From: Lysobacterales bacterium
GTDB taxonomy: Bacteria > Pseudomonadota > Gammaproteobacteria > Xanthomonadales > Ahniellaceae
Length of the DNA stretch: 64,000 nt
Assembly: GCA_016703225.1 (NCBI GenBank)
Contig: JADJCM010000003.1
Coordinates: 62,001 to 126,000 of the forward strand
Reading direction: 5' to 3'
The notes under the pieces are model-generated. The model ran no database searches and was not told the origin of the DNA. It worked only from the letters and a program-made list of their open reading frames with translations. Position numbers and translations under genes: made by a program. Of the stretch, positions 42,318 to 51,138 are shown piece after piece. How positions within the stretch are numbered: the first letter of the stretch is position 1; each line of letters starts with the position of its first letter.

Positions 42318-43985
42318 TCAATCCGCCCGCAGCCGCCAAGCCTCGCCCAGCGAGATGGCGCCGCTGCGTGCCAGTTGCACGGCGGCCTGGGTGAGTGGCG
42401 TCATGCCTTCCTCGATCGCGGTGGCGTGGATGGTGTCGGCTTCGGCGCCGGGGACGATCAGGCGCTGGATCGCGGGCGTGATCACCATCAGTTCGTAAAC
42501 AGCGCGGCGCTTTTTCACGCCAAGACCCTCGCAGCGCGAACAGCCGCGGCCGCTGTAGAACACCTCGTCGGCACCGACGCCAAGCGCTTCGCGGATGTGC
42601 GGCGCGACCTGCTCGACCTCGCGACAATGCGTGCAGGTCAGCCGCGCCAGGCGTTGCGCCATCACCGCGAGCAGCGAGGCGCGCAGCAGGTAGGCCTCGA
42701 CGCCGAGATCGAGCAGCCGGGTGACGGTCGCCGCGGCGGTATTCGTGTGCAACGTCGACAGCACCAGGTGTCCGGTCAAAGCCGATTCGACGCCGATCGC
42801 CGCGGTCTCGCGATCGCGCATCTCGCCGACCATGATCACGTCCGGATCGTGTCGCAGGAAATTGCGCATTGCGGTTGCGAAGGTGAAACCCGCAGCGCGG
42901 TTCACCTGCATCTGCTGGATTTCTTCGATGTAGAACTCGACTGGATCCTCGATGGTCAAAATATTGATGCGCTGCTTGCGCAACTCCAGCAGCATCGCGT
43001 ACAGCGTCGTCGACTTGCCGCAACCAGTCGGGCCGGTGGTCAGGAACATGCCGTGGCTGCGCGCCATGACGTCGTCGAGACGCACGCGGTCGGCTGCGCT
43101 CAATCCCAATTGATCGATGCTCCACAGGCTCTCCATGGTGTCGAGCAGGCGGATCACCACCGACTCGCCGAACACCGCCGGCATCACCGAGATCCGCAGA
43201 TCGACCTTGCGGCCATTGTCGAGTACGAAACTGCTGCGGCCGTCCTGCGGCTTGCGGTGCTCGGCCAGATTCATCTCGCCCAGCACCTTGATGCGCGACA
43301 CCACCGCCGGCAGCAGGGCGCGCATGAAGCGGCGAACCGCAACCAGTTCATCGTCGATGCGATAGAGCGCGTCGGCGCCCTGTTCGCCGGGACGGATATG
43401 GATGTCGGAGGCGCGTCGCGCAACCGCCTCACTGATCAGGTCGGTGACGATGCGCACCACCGGCCTCTCGCGCGCCAGTCGCTCCATGTCGCGCTGCGGT
43501 GCATCAAGCAGCGGGTCGAGACCGAGCTGGCGGGCGACTGCAAGGTCCTGGTCGTGATCGTAGAAGTGGCCGATGCATTCGCGGATGGTTCGCGGCGTCG
43601 CGATCATCGGCAGCACGCGGTCACGCAACAGGAAGTTCAGTTGTTGCAGCGCTTCGGGGTTCTCGCAATCCTCAAGCGCGACCGCGACCAGGCCTTTGCT
43701 GTTCTGGAGCGGGACCGCGCGCATTCGACGTGCCAGCTCCGGGGTGACGCTATCGGATGCGCCGCGCTCGTCGTAGGCGCGCAGGCGCACCGCCGGATAG
43801 CTCAGCCGCACCGCAAGATGAAAGCGGTCCTCGTCGGCGTCGTCGCCCTCGGCCAGCCACTCGGGTTCGGTCAGCCAACTGATGTCGGCGGACTCGGCCG
43901 GCGCGATCGGGTAGCTGTCCAGATAGGCGCGGATTGCCGCCATCGTGCGTAGCACGAGCAGGCGCTGTTCGAAGTCATGGGCCAT
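42318..43985 (-). CDS. PilB/GspE-type secretion or pilus ATPase
   Basis: A 555-residue hexameric-ATPase family protein. Walker A is MFLTTGPTGCGKSTTLYAML, the Asp box ILTIEDPVEFYIEEIQQMQV, Walker B DPDVIMVGEMRDRETAAIGV, and the tetracysteine zinc site LTCTHCREVEQ plus GRGCSRCEGLG. The N-terminal domain is shorter and more divergent than usual. No other type II or type IV pilus genes are nearby. It could power an unlinked system or have been recruited for another role. Confidence 0.88.
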   Translation of the reverse strand: MAHDFEQRLLVLRTMAAIRAYLDSYPIAPAESADISWLTEPEWLAEGDDADEDRFHLAVRLSYPAVRLRAYDERGASDSVTPELARRMRAVPLQNSKGLVAVALEDCENPEALQQLNFLLRDRVLPMIATPRTIRECIGHFYDHDQDLAVARQLGLDPLLDAPQRDMERLARERPVVRIVTDLISEAVARRASDIHIRPGEQGADALYRIDDELVAVRRFMRALLPAVVSRIKVLGEMNLAEHRKPQDGRSSFVLDNGRKVDLRISVMPAVFGESVVIRLLDTMESLWSIDQLGLSAADRVRLDDVMARSHGMFLTTGPTGCGKSTTLYAMLLELRKQRINILTIEDPVEFYIEEIQQMQVNRAAGFTFATAMRNFLRHDPDVIMVGEMRDRETAAIGVESALTGHLVLSTLHTNTAAATVTRLLDLGVEAYLLRASLLAVMAQRLARLTCTHCREVEQVAPHIREALGVGADEVFYSGRGCSRCEGLGVKKRRAVYELMVITPAIQRLIVPGAEADTIHATAIEEGMTPLTQAAVQLARSGAISLGEAWRLRAD

Positions 43986-44097
43986 GGGCGCGGTCGATGC
44001 GTCGGGTCGGATGCCGCCAGTATGCGATCGCACTCGCGTCGTGAGTGTGCCGAGTTGTTACCTGGGCGGCCTTGTGCCCATCGGGAACGCGGAGCCC

Positions 44098-44595
44098 TCA
44101 GGGCAGCGCGTGCGCGGTGCGCAGGCGCTCGATGCGACGCTGCAGGCGCGGTGCATGGCGGATGTCATAGCACTCGCATTCGATCAGCAGCGCCGGTGTG
44201 TCCGCGAACACATCGCGCAGCGCGGCGAGGCGGCCGTTGCCCTCGAACGAGACGAATCGTTGCGGAGCGGTTTCGACCACCTTGATCGCCGAAACCGAAG
44301 GCAGCACCGCCTGCAGGCGTTCGCGGTCGATACGACCCTCGACACGCAATTGCCCGGCGAGCGGGCGGATCAGGTCGGCGCGGGCCTGCGCGCTGGCGAG
44401 CGCGGTGGGCCGATTGATCGGATGGATCGGTGCGATCGCGCCAAGCGGCACGCTCCGCCATTCGACACCGCGGCGGTGGCGATGGATGCGCAGCACGATG
44501 CGCGCGAGCTCGGCGTCCTTCCAGTCCATCGCCGCGACCTCGTCGCGCTTGCCCCAGAGGTAGCGCCACCAGCGCAGCAGCATGTCAGTCGGCAT
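44098..44595 (-). CDS. Hypothetical protein with ParB-nuclease-like segment
   Basis: A 165-residue protein. The second half (VSAIKVVETAPQRFVSFEGN, then GRLAALRDVF) resembles the ParB/Srx-like fold, where a strand is followed by a GNGRLAAL helix. The first half (GVEWRSVPLGAIAPIHPINR) has the V-P-L-x-x-I opening of that fold. It may therefore bind or hydrolyse a nucleotide. The ATG at 44595 overlaps the prfC stop by 11 bases; an ATG at 44583 is the alternative. It is co-transcribed with prfC. Confidence 0.6.
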   Translation of the reverse strand: MPTDMLLRWWRYLWGKRDEVAAMDWKDAELARIVLRIHRHRRGVEWRSVPLGAIAPIHPINRPTALASAQARADLIRPLAGQLRVEGRIDRERLQAVLPSVSAIKVVETAPQRFVSFEGNGRLAALRDVFADTPALLIECECYDIRHAPRLQRRIERLRTAHALP

Positions 44596-46186
44596 CCACC
44601 GCGTGCGCGTGCTCGCGTGTGGCCATGAACACCACGTCGGGCCAGCGTTCCTGGGTCAGCTGCAGGTTGACCCGGGTCGGCGCGATGTACACGAGCTTGC
44701 CGGCGGCATCGAGCGCGAGGTTCATCGCCGCCTTCTCGCGGAACTCCTCCAGCTTTCTTGCGTTGTCGCAGCGGATCCAGCGCGCGGTTGCAACCTGCAC
44801 GGCCTCGAAGCTGCAATCGACCGAGTATTCGTCCTTGAGCCGATAGGCGACAACGTCGAACTGCAAGGTGCCGACCGCGCCGAGAATCAGGTCATTGGAC
44901 ATGATCGGTTTGAAGAACTGCGTTGCGCCTTCTTCGGATAGCTGCGCCAGGCCCTTTTGCAGTTGCTTGAGCTTGAGCGGATCGCGCAGGCGCGCGCGGC
45001 GGAACAGCTCCGGTGCGAAGTTCGGGATGCCGGTGAACGAGAGTTGCTCGCCCTCGGTGAACGTGTCGCCGATCGAAATGGTGCCGTGGTTGTGCAGGCC
45101 GATGACATCGCCCGGCCAGGCTCGCTCGACGATCTCGCGGTCGCTGGCCATGAAGGTGAGTGCGTTCGCGAGTTTCACCTCCTTGCCGGTGCGCACGTGG
45201 AAGGCCTTCATGCCTTGTTCGTAGCGGCCCGAGCAGATGCGCAGGAAGGCGACGCGGTCGCGGTGGTCCGGGTCCATGTTCGCCTGGATCTTGAAGACGA
45301 AGCCGGTCATCTTGTCTTCGGTCGCAGCCACCGGGCGCGACGTGGTGGCGTGGGTCTTCGGTGCCGGCGCCCAGTCGACGAAGGCATCGAGCAGGATCTG
45401 CACGCCGAAGTTGTTCACCGCCGAGCCGAAGAACACCGGGGTCTGCTTGCCGGCGAGATAGGCCGCGCGGTCGAACGGCTGCGAGGCGCCCTGCACCAGT
45501 TCGAGTTCGCCCATCAGTTCCTTGTAGTTCTCGTGGCCGACTCGCTCCGGCAGGCTCGGGTCATCGAGCTTGAGGATGGTCGAGTCCTGGCGCGTGAAGT
45601 TCTTGCCGGCCTCGAACAGGTGCACCTCGTTGTCGAGCAGGTGCACGATGCCGCGCAGGCGCGAGCCCATGCCCACCGGCCAGGTGATCGGAGCGCAGGA
45701 GATCTTGAGCACCGATTCGACCTCGTCGATCGGATCGATGCCGCTGCGGCCTTCGCGATCGAGCTTGTTGATGAAGGTGAGGATCGGCGTGTCGCGCAGA
45801 CGACAGACATCCATCAGCTTGATCGTGCGTTCCTCGACGCCCTTGGCGCAGTCGATCACCATCAGCGCCGAGTCGACCGCGGTCAGCACGCGATAGGTGT
45901 CTTCCGAGAAGTCGGCGTGGCCCGGCGTATCGAGCAGGTTGACGATGCGGCCCTCGTACGGGAACTGCATCACCGACGAAGTGACCGAGATGCCGCGTTC
46001 CTTTTCCAGCGCCATCCAGTCCGAAGTGGCATGGCGGGCCGCCTTGCGCGACTTGACGCTGCCAGCCATCTGGATCGCGCCGCCGAACAGCAGCAGTTTC
46101 TCGGTGAGCGTGGTCTTGCCGGCGTCGGGATGCGAAATGATCGCGAACGTGCGTCGTCGCGCCGTTTCGGTGTGTTGTTCGGACAT
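44585..46186 (-). CDS. prfC: Peptide chain release factor 3
   Basis: A 533-residue translational GTPase that recycles RF1/RF2 after termination. G1 is FAIISHPDAGKTTLTEKLL, the switch region GISVTSSVMQFPYEGRIVNL, G3 DTPGHADFSEDTYR, G4 INKLDRE. Domain 2 and 3 sequences (MDPDHRDRVAFLRICSGRYE, GAVGTLQFDVVAYRL) are standard. The ATG at 46186 matches the family start; the open frame upstream is not conserved. Confidence 0.96.
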   Translation of the reverse strand: MSEQHTETARRRTFAIISHPDAGKTTLTEKLLLFGGAIQMAGSVKSRKAARHATSDWMALEKERGISVTSSVMQFPYEGRIVNLLDTPGHADFSEDTYRVLTAVDSALMVIDCAKGVEERTIKLMDVCRLRDTPILTFINKLDREGRSGIDPIDEVESVLKISCAPITWPVGMGSRLRGIVHLLDNEVHLFEAGKNFTRQDSTILKLDDPSLPERVGHENYKELMGELELVQGASQPFDRAAYLAGKQTPVFFGSAVNNFGVQILLDAFVDWAPAPKTHATTSRPVAATEDKMTGFVFKIQANMDPDHRDRVAFLRICSGRYEQGMKAFHVRTGKEVKLANALTFMASDREIVERAWPGDVIGLHNHGTISIGDTFTEGEQLSFTGIPNFAPELFRRARLRDPLKLKQLQKGLAQLSEEGATQFFKPIMSNDLILGAVGTLQFDVVAYRLKDEYSVDCSFEAVQVATARWIRCDNARKLEEFREKAAMNLALDAAGKLVYIAPTRVNLQLTQERWPDVVFMATREHAHAVDAD

Positions 46187-46242
46187 GGGATTGGTTCGAT
46201 GCGCCGCCACAGGCGGCTCGGGGGCGCGGAGTATACGCGGCC

Positions 46243-46275
46243 GAAAAAGAAGACGCCCGCCGAAGCGGGCGTCTT
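46243..46275 (-). terminator. Rho-independent terminator
   Basis: A perfect 11-bp stem (46250-46260 with 46265-46275) with a four-base loop is followed on the minus strand by CTTTTTC. It ends the transcript of the secreted protein gene that follows, insulating prfC. Confidence 0.9.
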
Positions 46276-46298
46276 GATGGTGCGGTCGTGCGTTGGCC

Positions 46299-47818
46299 TC
46301 AGGCCGGATTGCGACGCGCTGCTGCAATGCCGAGCATGCCAAGCAGCAGCGTCAGCAGCGCCAGGCCGCCACGATCAAAGGCCGGTACCGGCACCTTCGG
46401 CACGAAGCCGGCGACGCAGACCGGAGCCGCAGCGATGGAGACATCGTCGACGAAGAAGTTGGAAACTGCGCCGCCGCCGACCGTGGTCGAGTCGAAGGTC
46501 ACGGTATGGCTGAGGCCGTCGTCGTAGGCGCTGATGTCGACGCTGACCTGCTGGTAGCCGATGACACCGCAGCGTGCGGACGTGGCGTTCTCGCGCCAGA
46601 GTTCGGTGCCGTCGACCAGCACGCGTACGTAGTCGTTGGCGCCGTTGGCGGCATTGCACACCGGGAACTCCACATAGAAGTCGAGTGCGGTCGAGCCGGT
46701 CGGGATGACCATCGCCTGCGCTACCGAGCCGGCTTCCGCGCCGGCGCCATAGCCGCCGAACCAGGCCCAGAAGGTGCCGGTACGTGGGCCGGTACCACTG
46801 CCAAGGCCGCAGCTCACATCGCAGATCGGCGTACCGAAGTTGGTCGAGGCTTCGGTCCAGGTGGCATTCGGCGTGCCGCCTTCGAAGCCCGGATCGAGCA
46901 CGAGGTTGCCGGCACTGTTGGAGATCGCCGAACTGTTGTTGCCTGCGCCCGGATCACCCTCGACACCGTCGATGCTGGCAACGTTGTCGACCACTGCGCA
47001 GACCGCGCCCATGCTGACGGTGATGGTGCAGGTCGCCGAGGCGCCATTGGCCATGGCACCGATGTTCCAGAACACCGTTCCGGCCATTTCGGTGGCGCCG
47101 CAGTCGCTGCTGACGAAGGTCACGGACGGCGAGAGCACGTCGGTGACGAGCACGCCGGTGGCCGGGTCGGGGCCGTTGTTGGTGGCGGTCAGGGTGTAGG
47201 TGAAGGTGCCGCCGGTCGCCACGCCCGAGGGCGCTGCGACGGTCACGCCCAGATCAGCCTGCGGACCGCCACCGCCGAGGGTGATGTTGCCGGGACCACT
47301 GATCTGGTTGTCGAAATTGCCGGTCGCGCCATTGGCGAACGTGGTGGTTACCGCGAAATACTGCGTGCCTGCCGTCAGGGCGCCGGTGGCCAGCGAATAG
47401 GCTCCGGTACCGCTGTCGTCATCGGAGAACATGCAGTTCGTGAGCGGAGTCATCGGATCGAACGCGGTCTGGTAGATGATCAGATAGCTATCGCCGTCGC
47501 TGATCGTGGAGGTCCCGAGTACCTCGATGGTGTAGGAGCCGGACATGTCCACGCTGAACTGCTGGACGTGGTAGCCGACCGCGGTGCCGACGCCCGAAAG
47601 GCCGCCACAGCCAGCGGGCGATTGAAGGTTGGAGCGGCCGCGATCGTGTCCGAGTAGTTCACCGTCGCCGTCGGCGCATCGACCCGGGAATAGACATCGC
47701 GGCCCTTGTTCGCGGCTTCGCCGCCGGGCAGCACGCGATAACGCGCGGTTTCGGCGGCAGTGGCGGCAGTGGCCATGATGGAAATCAGCAACAGCAGGGA
47801 AGGACGGCGCAAATGCAC
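46299..47818 (-). pseudogene. Large secreted DUF11-repeat protein with C-terminal anchor, frameshifted
   Basis: The N-terminus, in one frame from a GTG at 47818, is a signal peptide (HLRRPSLLLLISIMATAATA) followed by TVNYSDTIAAAPTFNRP. The rest is in another frame: CGGLSGVGTAVGYHVQQFSV, a DUF11 domain (TFTYTLTATNNGPDPATGVL), a beta-sandwich ending DDVSIAAAPVC, and VPVPAFDRGGLALLTLLLGM plus a basic tail. One missing C in a CCC run near 47615 accounts for the break. Restored length is about 506 residues. The anchor resembles that of the protein at 41308-42183. Confidence 0.82.
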
Positions 47819-47952
47819 GGGACACCTCGGTCGTGGAAGGCGATGGAACAAGGGGGCTGAACGCCGGCCAAACGCTCGGCGGAACGGCAGCCTAGCCGGA
47901 AGCCTCAGTGGCCGCAAAGGAAAAGCGTGATGCACCGCACAAGAGCGCGGCG

Positions 47953-48861
47953 TCATTGCAGCGGGATGGCGTCGCCCTCGAAGCGGAACGGGACCGCGGT
48001 GAGTTCCATCGCGCGATTCACCTGCACCGCGAAGTGCAGATGCGGACCGGTGGAGAAGCCGGTGTTGCCGGACAGGCCGAGTTGCTGGCCGCGACGCACG
48101 CGCTGGCCCGGGCTGACGCTGGCGGATTCCAGCTGCAGGTGGGCGTAGACCGCCATCGAACCGTCGGCGTGCAGCACCCGCACGTGGTTGGCGCGGCCGC
48201 CGAACTTCTCCTTGTCGAGGCCGGCACCGTAGAAGTCGCGCTCGACCATCATCACGATACCCTCCCGCGCGCACAACACCGGCGTGCCCTCGTCGACCCC
48301 GAGATCCACCGCATAGCGCGACTGCGCCCCGGTGTGAGTGAAGGGACCATTGAAACCCTGGGCCAGGACGAACTTCACGCCGCGGCCGAACGGAACCGAG
48401 TAGCGCACGCTGTCGTCGTGCTGCGCGCCCGGGTCCCCGGGGGCGGCGGTGTAGCGCAGCCCGAAGCGCGAATCCTGGTAGTGGTCGGCGGGGAACGCGC
48501 GCGCGACCAGGCGCTGTTCGAACGCGCCGAGCACGGTCTGCAGCGGTAGCGGCGGTTCGGCGGCAACGTTGAAGGCATCGACGAACTTGAGCCCGACCGC
48601 CACCGGCCCGGCGATCTTGTTGACGAAGGTCATGGTGTGCTCGTCGCCGGCGTCGTTGGTGAACATCTGCACGATGTCCTGTTCCTCGGCGCGGACCAGG
48701 GTTTCCTTGACCTCGCTCACCTGTGCGGCATCGGCGGGTGGGCGGTCGGTCACGTGCAGCACGCCGTTCTGGTCGCGGTACTGGTACAGGCGCTTGGCCG
48801 CCAGCGGCGACGCCAACGACAGCAGCACGAGGGCGAGCAGAAGCAGCGGACGCAGCATCAT
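47953..48861 (-). CDS. Exported M23-family metallopeptidase with DUF4124 domain
   Basis: A 302-residue protein with signal peptide MMLRPLLLLALVLLSLASPL. A DUF4124 motif (LYQYRDQNGVLHVTDRPP) follows. The C-terminal M23/LytM domain has HxxxD in SRYAVDLGVDEGTPV-like form and the zinc/catalytic pair in VYAHLQLESASVSPG and STGPHLHFAVQVNR. The first motif here reads GAQSRYAVDLG, where the usual His is replaced by Arg or Tyr, so catalysis may be lost or altered. The start overlaps the stop of the GGDEF-EAL gene. Confidence 0.87.
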   Translation of the reverse strand: MMLRPLLLLALVLLSLASPLAAKRLYQYRDQNGVLHVTDRPPADAAQVSEVKETLVRAEEQDIVQMFTNDAGDEHTMTFVNKIAGPVAVGLKFVDAFNVAAEPPLPLQTVLGAFEQRLVARAFPADHYQDSRFGLRYTAAPGDPGAQHDDSVRYSVPFGRGVKFVLAQGFNGPFTHTGAQSRYAVDLGVDEGTPVLCAREGIVMMVERDFYGAGLDKEKFGGRANHVRVLHADGSMAVYAHLQLESASVSPGQRVRRGQQLGLSGNTGFSTGPHLHFAVQVNRAMELTAVPFRFEGDAIPLQ

Positions 48862-51095
48862 CAGGAGGCCTCGCGCAGGGTCAGTGCAGGATCGGGCTGC
48901 AGGAAGATTTGTTCAAGGGGCAGCGGTCGTCCGATCGCGAAGCCCTGGGCATAGTCGACGCCAAGCGCAGCCAGGCGCGTGCGTACCGATTCCGACTCGG
49001 TGCACTCGGCCACGGTCTGCTTGTGCAGGACGCGCGCGATCTCGGCGATCGAGCGCACGATCGCCAGCGCCAGCGGCGAAGTGTGCAGGTCGCGGACGAA
49101 GCTGCCGTCGATCTTGAAGAAGTCGACGTCGAGCGCGTTGAGGTAGGCGAAGGAGCAGAATCCGGCGCCGAAATCGTCGAGCGCGAACTTGCAGCCGAGC
49201 GCGCGCACGCGCTGGATGAAGCGTTGCGCCTGGGCCAGGTCGCGCACCGCGCTGGTCTCGGTGATCTCGAAACAGAGTTGCTGCGGCGCGACGCTGCTGG
49301 CGCGGATGCGTTCCTCGACGAACTGCGCGAATTCGTCGTCGACCACCGACGCTCCGGACAGGTTGATGCCGACCAGGCCGCACTGCGCGGCGTAGTGCGG
49401 CTGCGCTTCGAGCCAGTCGAGCGTCTGCTGCAACACCTGACGGTCGAGCCGGGTCGCGAACTTGAAGCGTTCGGCGGCGGCGATGTATGGGCCGGGTTCG
49501 AGCAGGGTGCCGGTTTCCGGGTCGTGGATGCGCAGCAGGATCTCGAAGTGACGAGCGGTCGGGCGCGCCGGCTCGGCCTTCAGCGGCGCGATCACCTGCG
49601 CGTACAGGCGCAGGTGGCCATGCGCGATGGCATTGTCGATGCGGACCGCCCAGTCCATCGCCGCGTGGCGGTCGCGGATGTGGCGGTCGTCCGGCAGCGC
49701 GACCTGGACGCGGTTGCCGCCGAGCTCCTTGGCGGTGAAGCAGGCGGCGTCGGCTTGCGCGAACAGCGCGGCATAGTCGGCGTCGGCGGCGGCGAAGGGG
49801 ATCAGCCCGATGCTGACGGTGGGTGCGATCACGCGGCCGCCATGGGCATAGCGGAAGTCGGCGACGACGTTGCGCAGCCCGCCCGCCACGCGCTCGGCGC
49901 CGGCGCGATCGACGTCGCGCAGCAGCAAGGCGAACTCGTCGCCGCCGAGCCGCGCCAGGAGGTCGCCGGGGCGCACCACGCTGGCGATGGCTGCGGCCAG
50001 CGAGCGCAGCAGTTCGTCGCCGATGCCATGGCTCAAGGTGTCGTTGACCAGCTTGAACTGATCGAGATCGAGATAGGCGAGCGCCATCAACTCGCGCGGT
50101 TTGCGCGCGCACGCCTGGCGCACGCCGTCCTCGAACGCAGGACGATTGACCAGTCCGGTGAGTGCGTCGCGGCTGGCGCGGCGCAGCGCGCGCACGCTGG
50201 CGACGCGGTTCTCGTGCGCGGCCGCCGTCACGATCAGCGGCGCGGCGGTGAGAATGCACAGAAACGCGGTCAGGATGGCGATCGAGGCCAGGTCCTTGGG
50301 GGGCGCCAGTCCGGCGTGACCAAGCCCGATCAGCGTCGCAAGGTACAGGCTCATGGTGGTGGTCGAAAGCGCGGTCCACAGCGGCTCGAAGCGGATTGCG
50401 CTCCAGATCACGAACACGATGGGTAACACGGCGAAGCCCAGCGCATAGGCGCCGCTGCGGTTGGCGACCAGCGCCACCAGCAGCAACGAGACCGCGAAGG
50501 CCCAGCACCACAGCCACTTCTCGCCGATGCCGGCGTAGCGGAACGGCAGCGGCTCGGCGCTGCGCCAGCCCTGCCAGTGGAATGCGATCAGCATCGAGGG
50601 CAGCACCGCGACGGCGCCGAACAGATCGCCGAGTGCCCAGCGCAGCGCAGCCCCCCAGAACGCGGCGATGGGCGCCATCCCGGCGGCGACCAGACCGGCC
50701 GCCCCGATCACACCGCCGACCACCACCGACACCAGCGCCGGCTCGAACAGGACCAGCCCGGAACGCATGCTGAGCACGGTCGCCGCCTGCGGCATGCGCC
50801 GCCGCGTCCAGGCCGCCGCGATCAGCGCAGCACCAAGGTTGGAGGCCAGCGAAAACGGGATGAACGGCCACGGCGCCGGGGCGATGACCAAGTGCAACAG
50901 CAGCACGCCGACCGCGATGAACGGCCAGGCGCGCAGCCCGAACACGATCAGCGCGCCCATCGCTACGCCGGCCGGGGGCCAGATCAGCGTGACCTGGCTG
51001 GATCCCTGGATGAACCACGTCGACAGCCAAGCGCCGACGACGAACAGCGTCGTCAGCAGCAGGAAGCGACGGACCGGGTGGTTGGCGGCGAGCAC
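48861..51095 (-). CDS. MASE1-GGDEF-EAL cyclic-di-GMP enzyme
   Basis: A 744-residue membrane protein. An N-terminal MASE1 sensor with about eight helices (starts QVTLIWPPAGVAMGALIVFG) leads to a GGDEF domain with an intact RLGGDEFALLLRD site. The EAL domain follows, keeping CFEITETSAV, FALDDFGAGFCSFAYL, FFKIDGSFVRDL and AECTES but having EIL where EAL is usual. Diguanylate cyclase activity is likely; phosphodiesterase activity is possible because the catalytic Glu is kept. It starts at GTG, coupled to the peptidase gene. Confidence 0.9.
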   Translation of the reverse strand: MLAANHPVRRFLLLTTLFVVGAWLSTWFIQGSSQVTLIWPPAGVAMGALIVFGLRAWPFIAVGVLLLHLVIAPAPWPFIPFSLASNLGAALIAAAWTRRRMPQAATVLSMRSGLVLFEPALVSVVVGGVIGAAGLVAAGMAPIAAFWGAALRWALGDLFGAVAVLPSMLIAFHWQGWRSAEPLPFRYAGIGEKWLWCWAFAVSLLLVALVANRSGAYALGFAVLPIVFVIWSAIRFEPLWTALSTTTMSLYLATLIGLGHAGLAPPKDLASIAILTAFLCILTAAPLIVTAAAHENRVASVRALRRASRDALTGLVNRPAFEDGVRQACARKPRELMALAYLDLDQFKLVNDTLSHGIGDELLRSLAAAIASVVRPGDLLARLGGDEFALLLRDVDRAGAERVAGGLRNVVADFRYAHGGRVIAPTVSIGLIPFAAADADYAALFAQADAACFTAKELGGNRVQVALPDDRHIRDRHAAMDWAVRIDNAIAHGHLRLYAQVIAPLKAEPARPTARHFEILLRIHDPETGTLLEPGPYIAAAERFKFATRLDRQVLQQTLDWLEAQPHYAAQCGLVGINLSGASVVDDEFAQFVEERIRASSVAPQQLCFEITETSAVRDLAQAQRFIQRVRALGCKFALDDFGAGFCSFAYLNALDVDFFKIDGSFVRDLHTSPLALAIVRSIAEIARVLHKQTVAECTESESVRTRLAALGVDYAQGFAIGRPLPLEQIFLQPDPALTLREAS

Positions 51096-51138
51096 GGCGC
51101 CAGTCTAGACCCGGCCCCGGGGCGTCGCGCAGTGAAGA

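Noticed and set aside
42318..43985. Considered as evidence for a type IV pilus locus
   Set aside because: No pilin, prepilin peptidase or PilC-type gene is present within the window.
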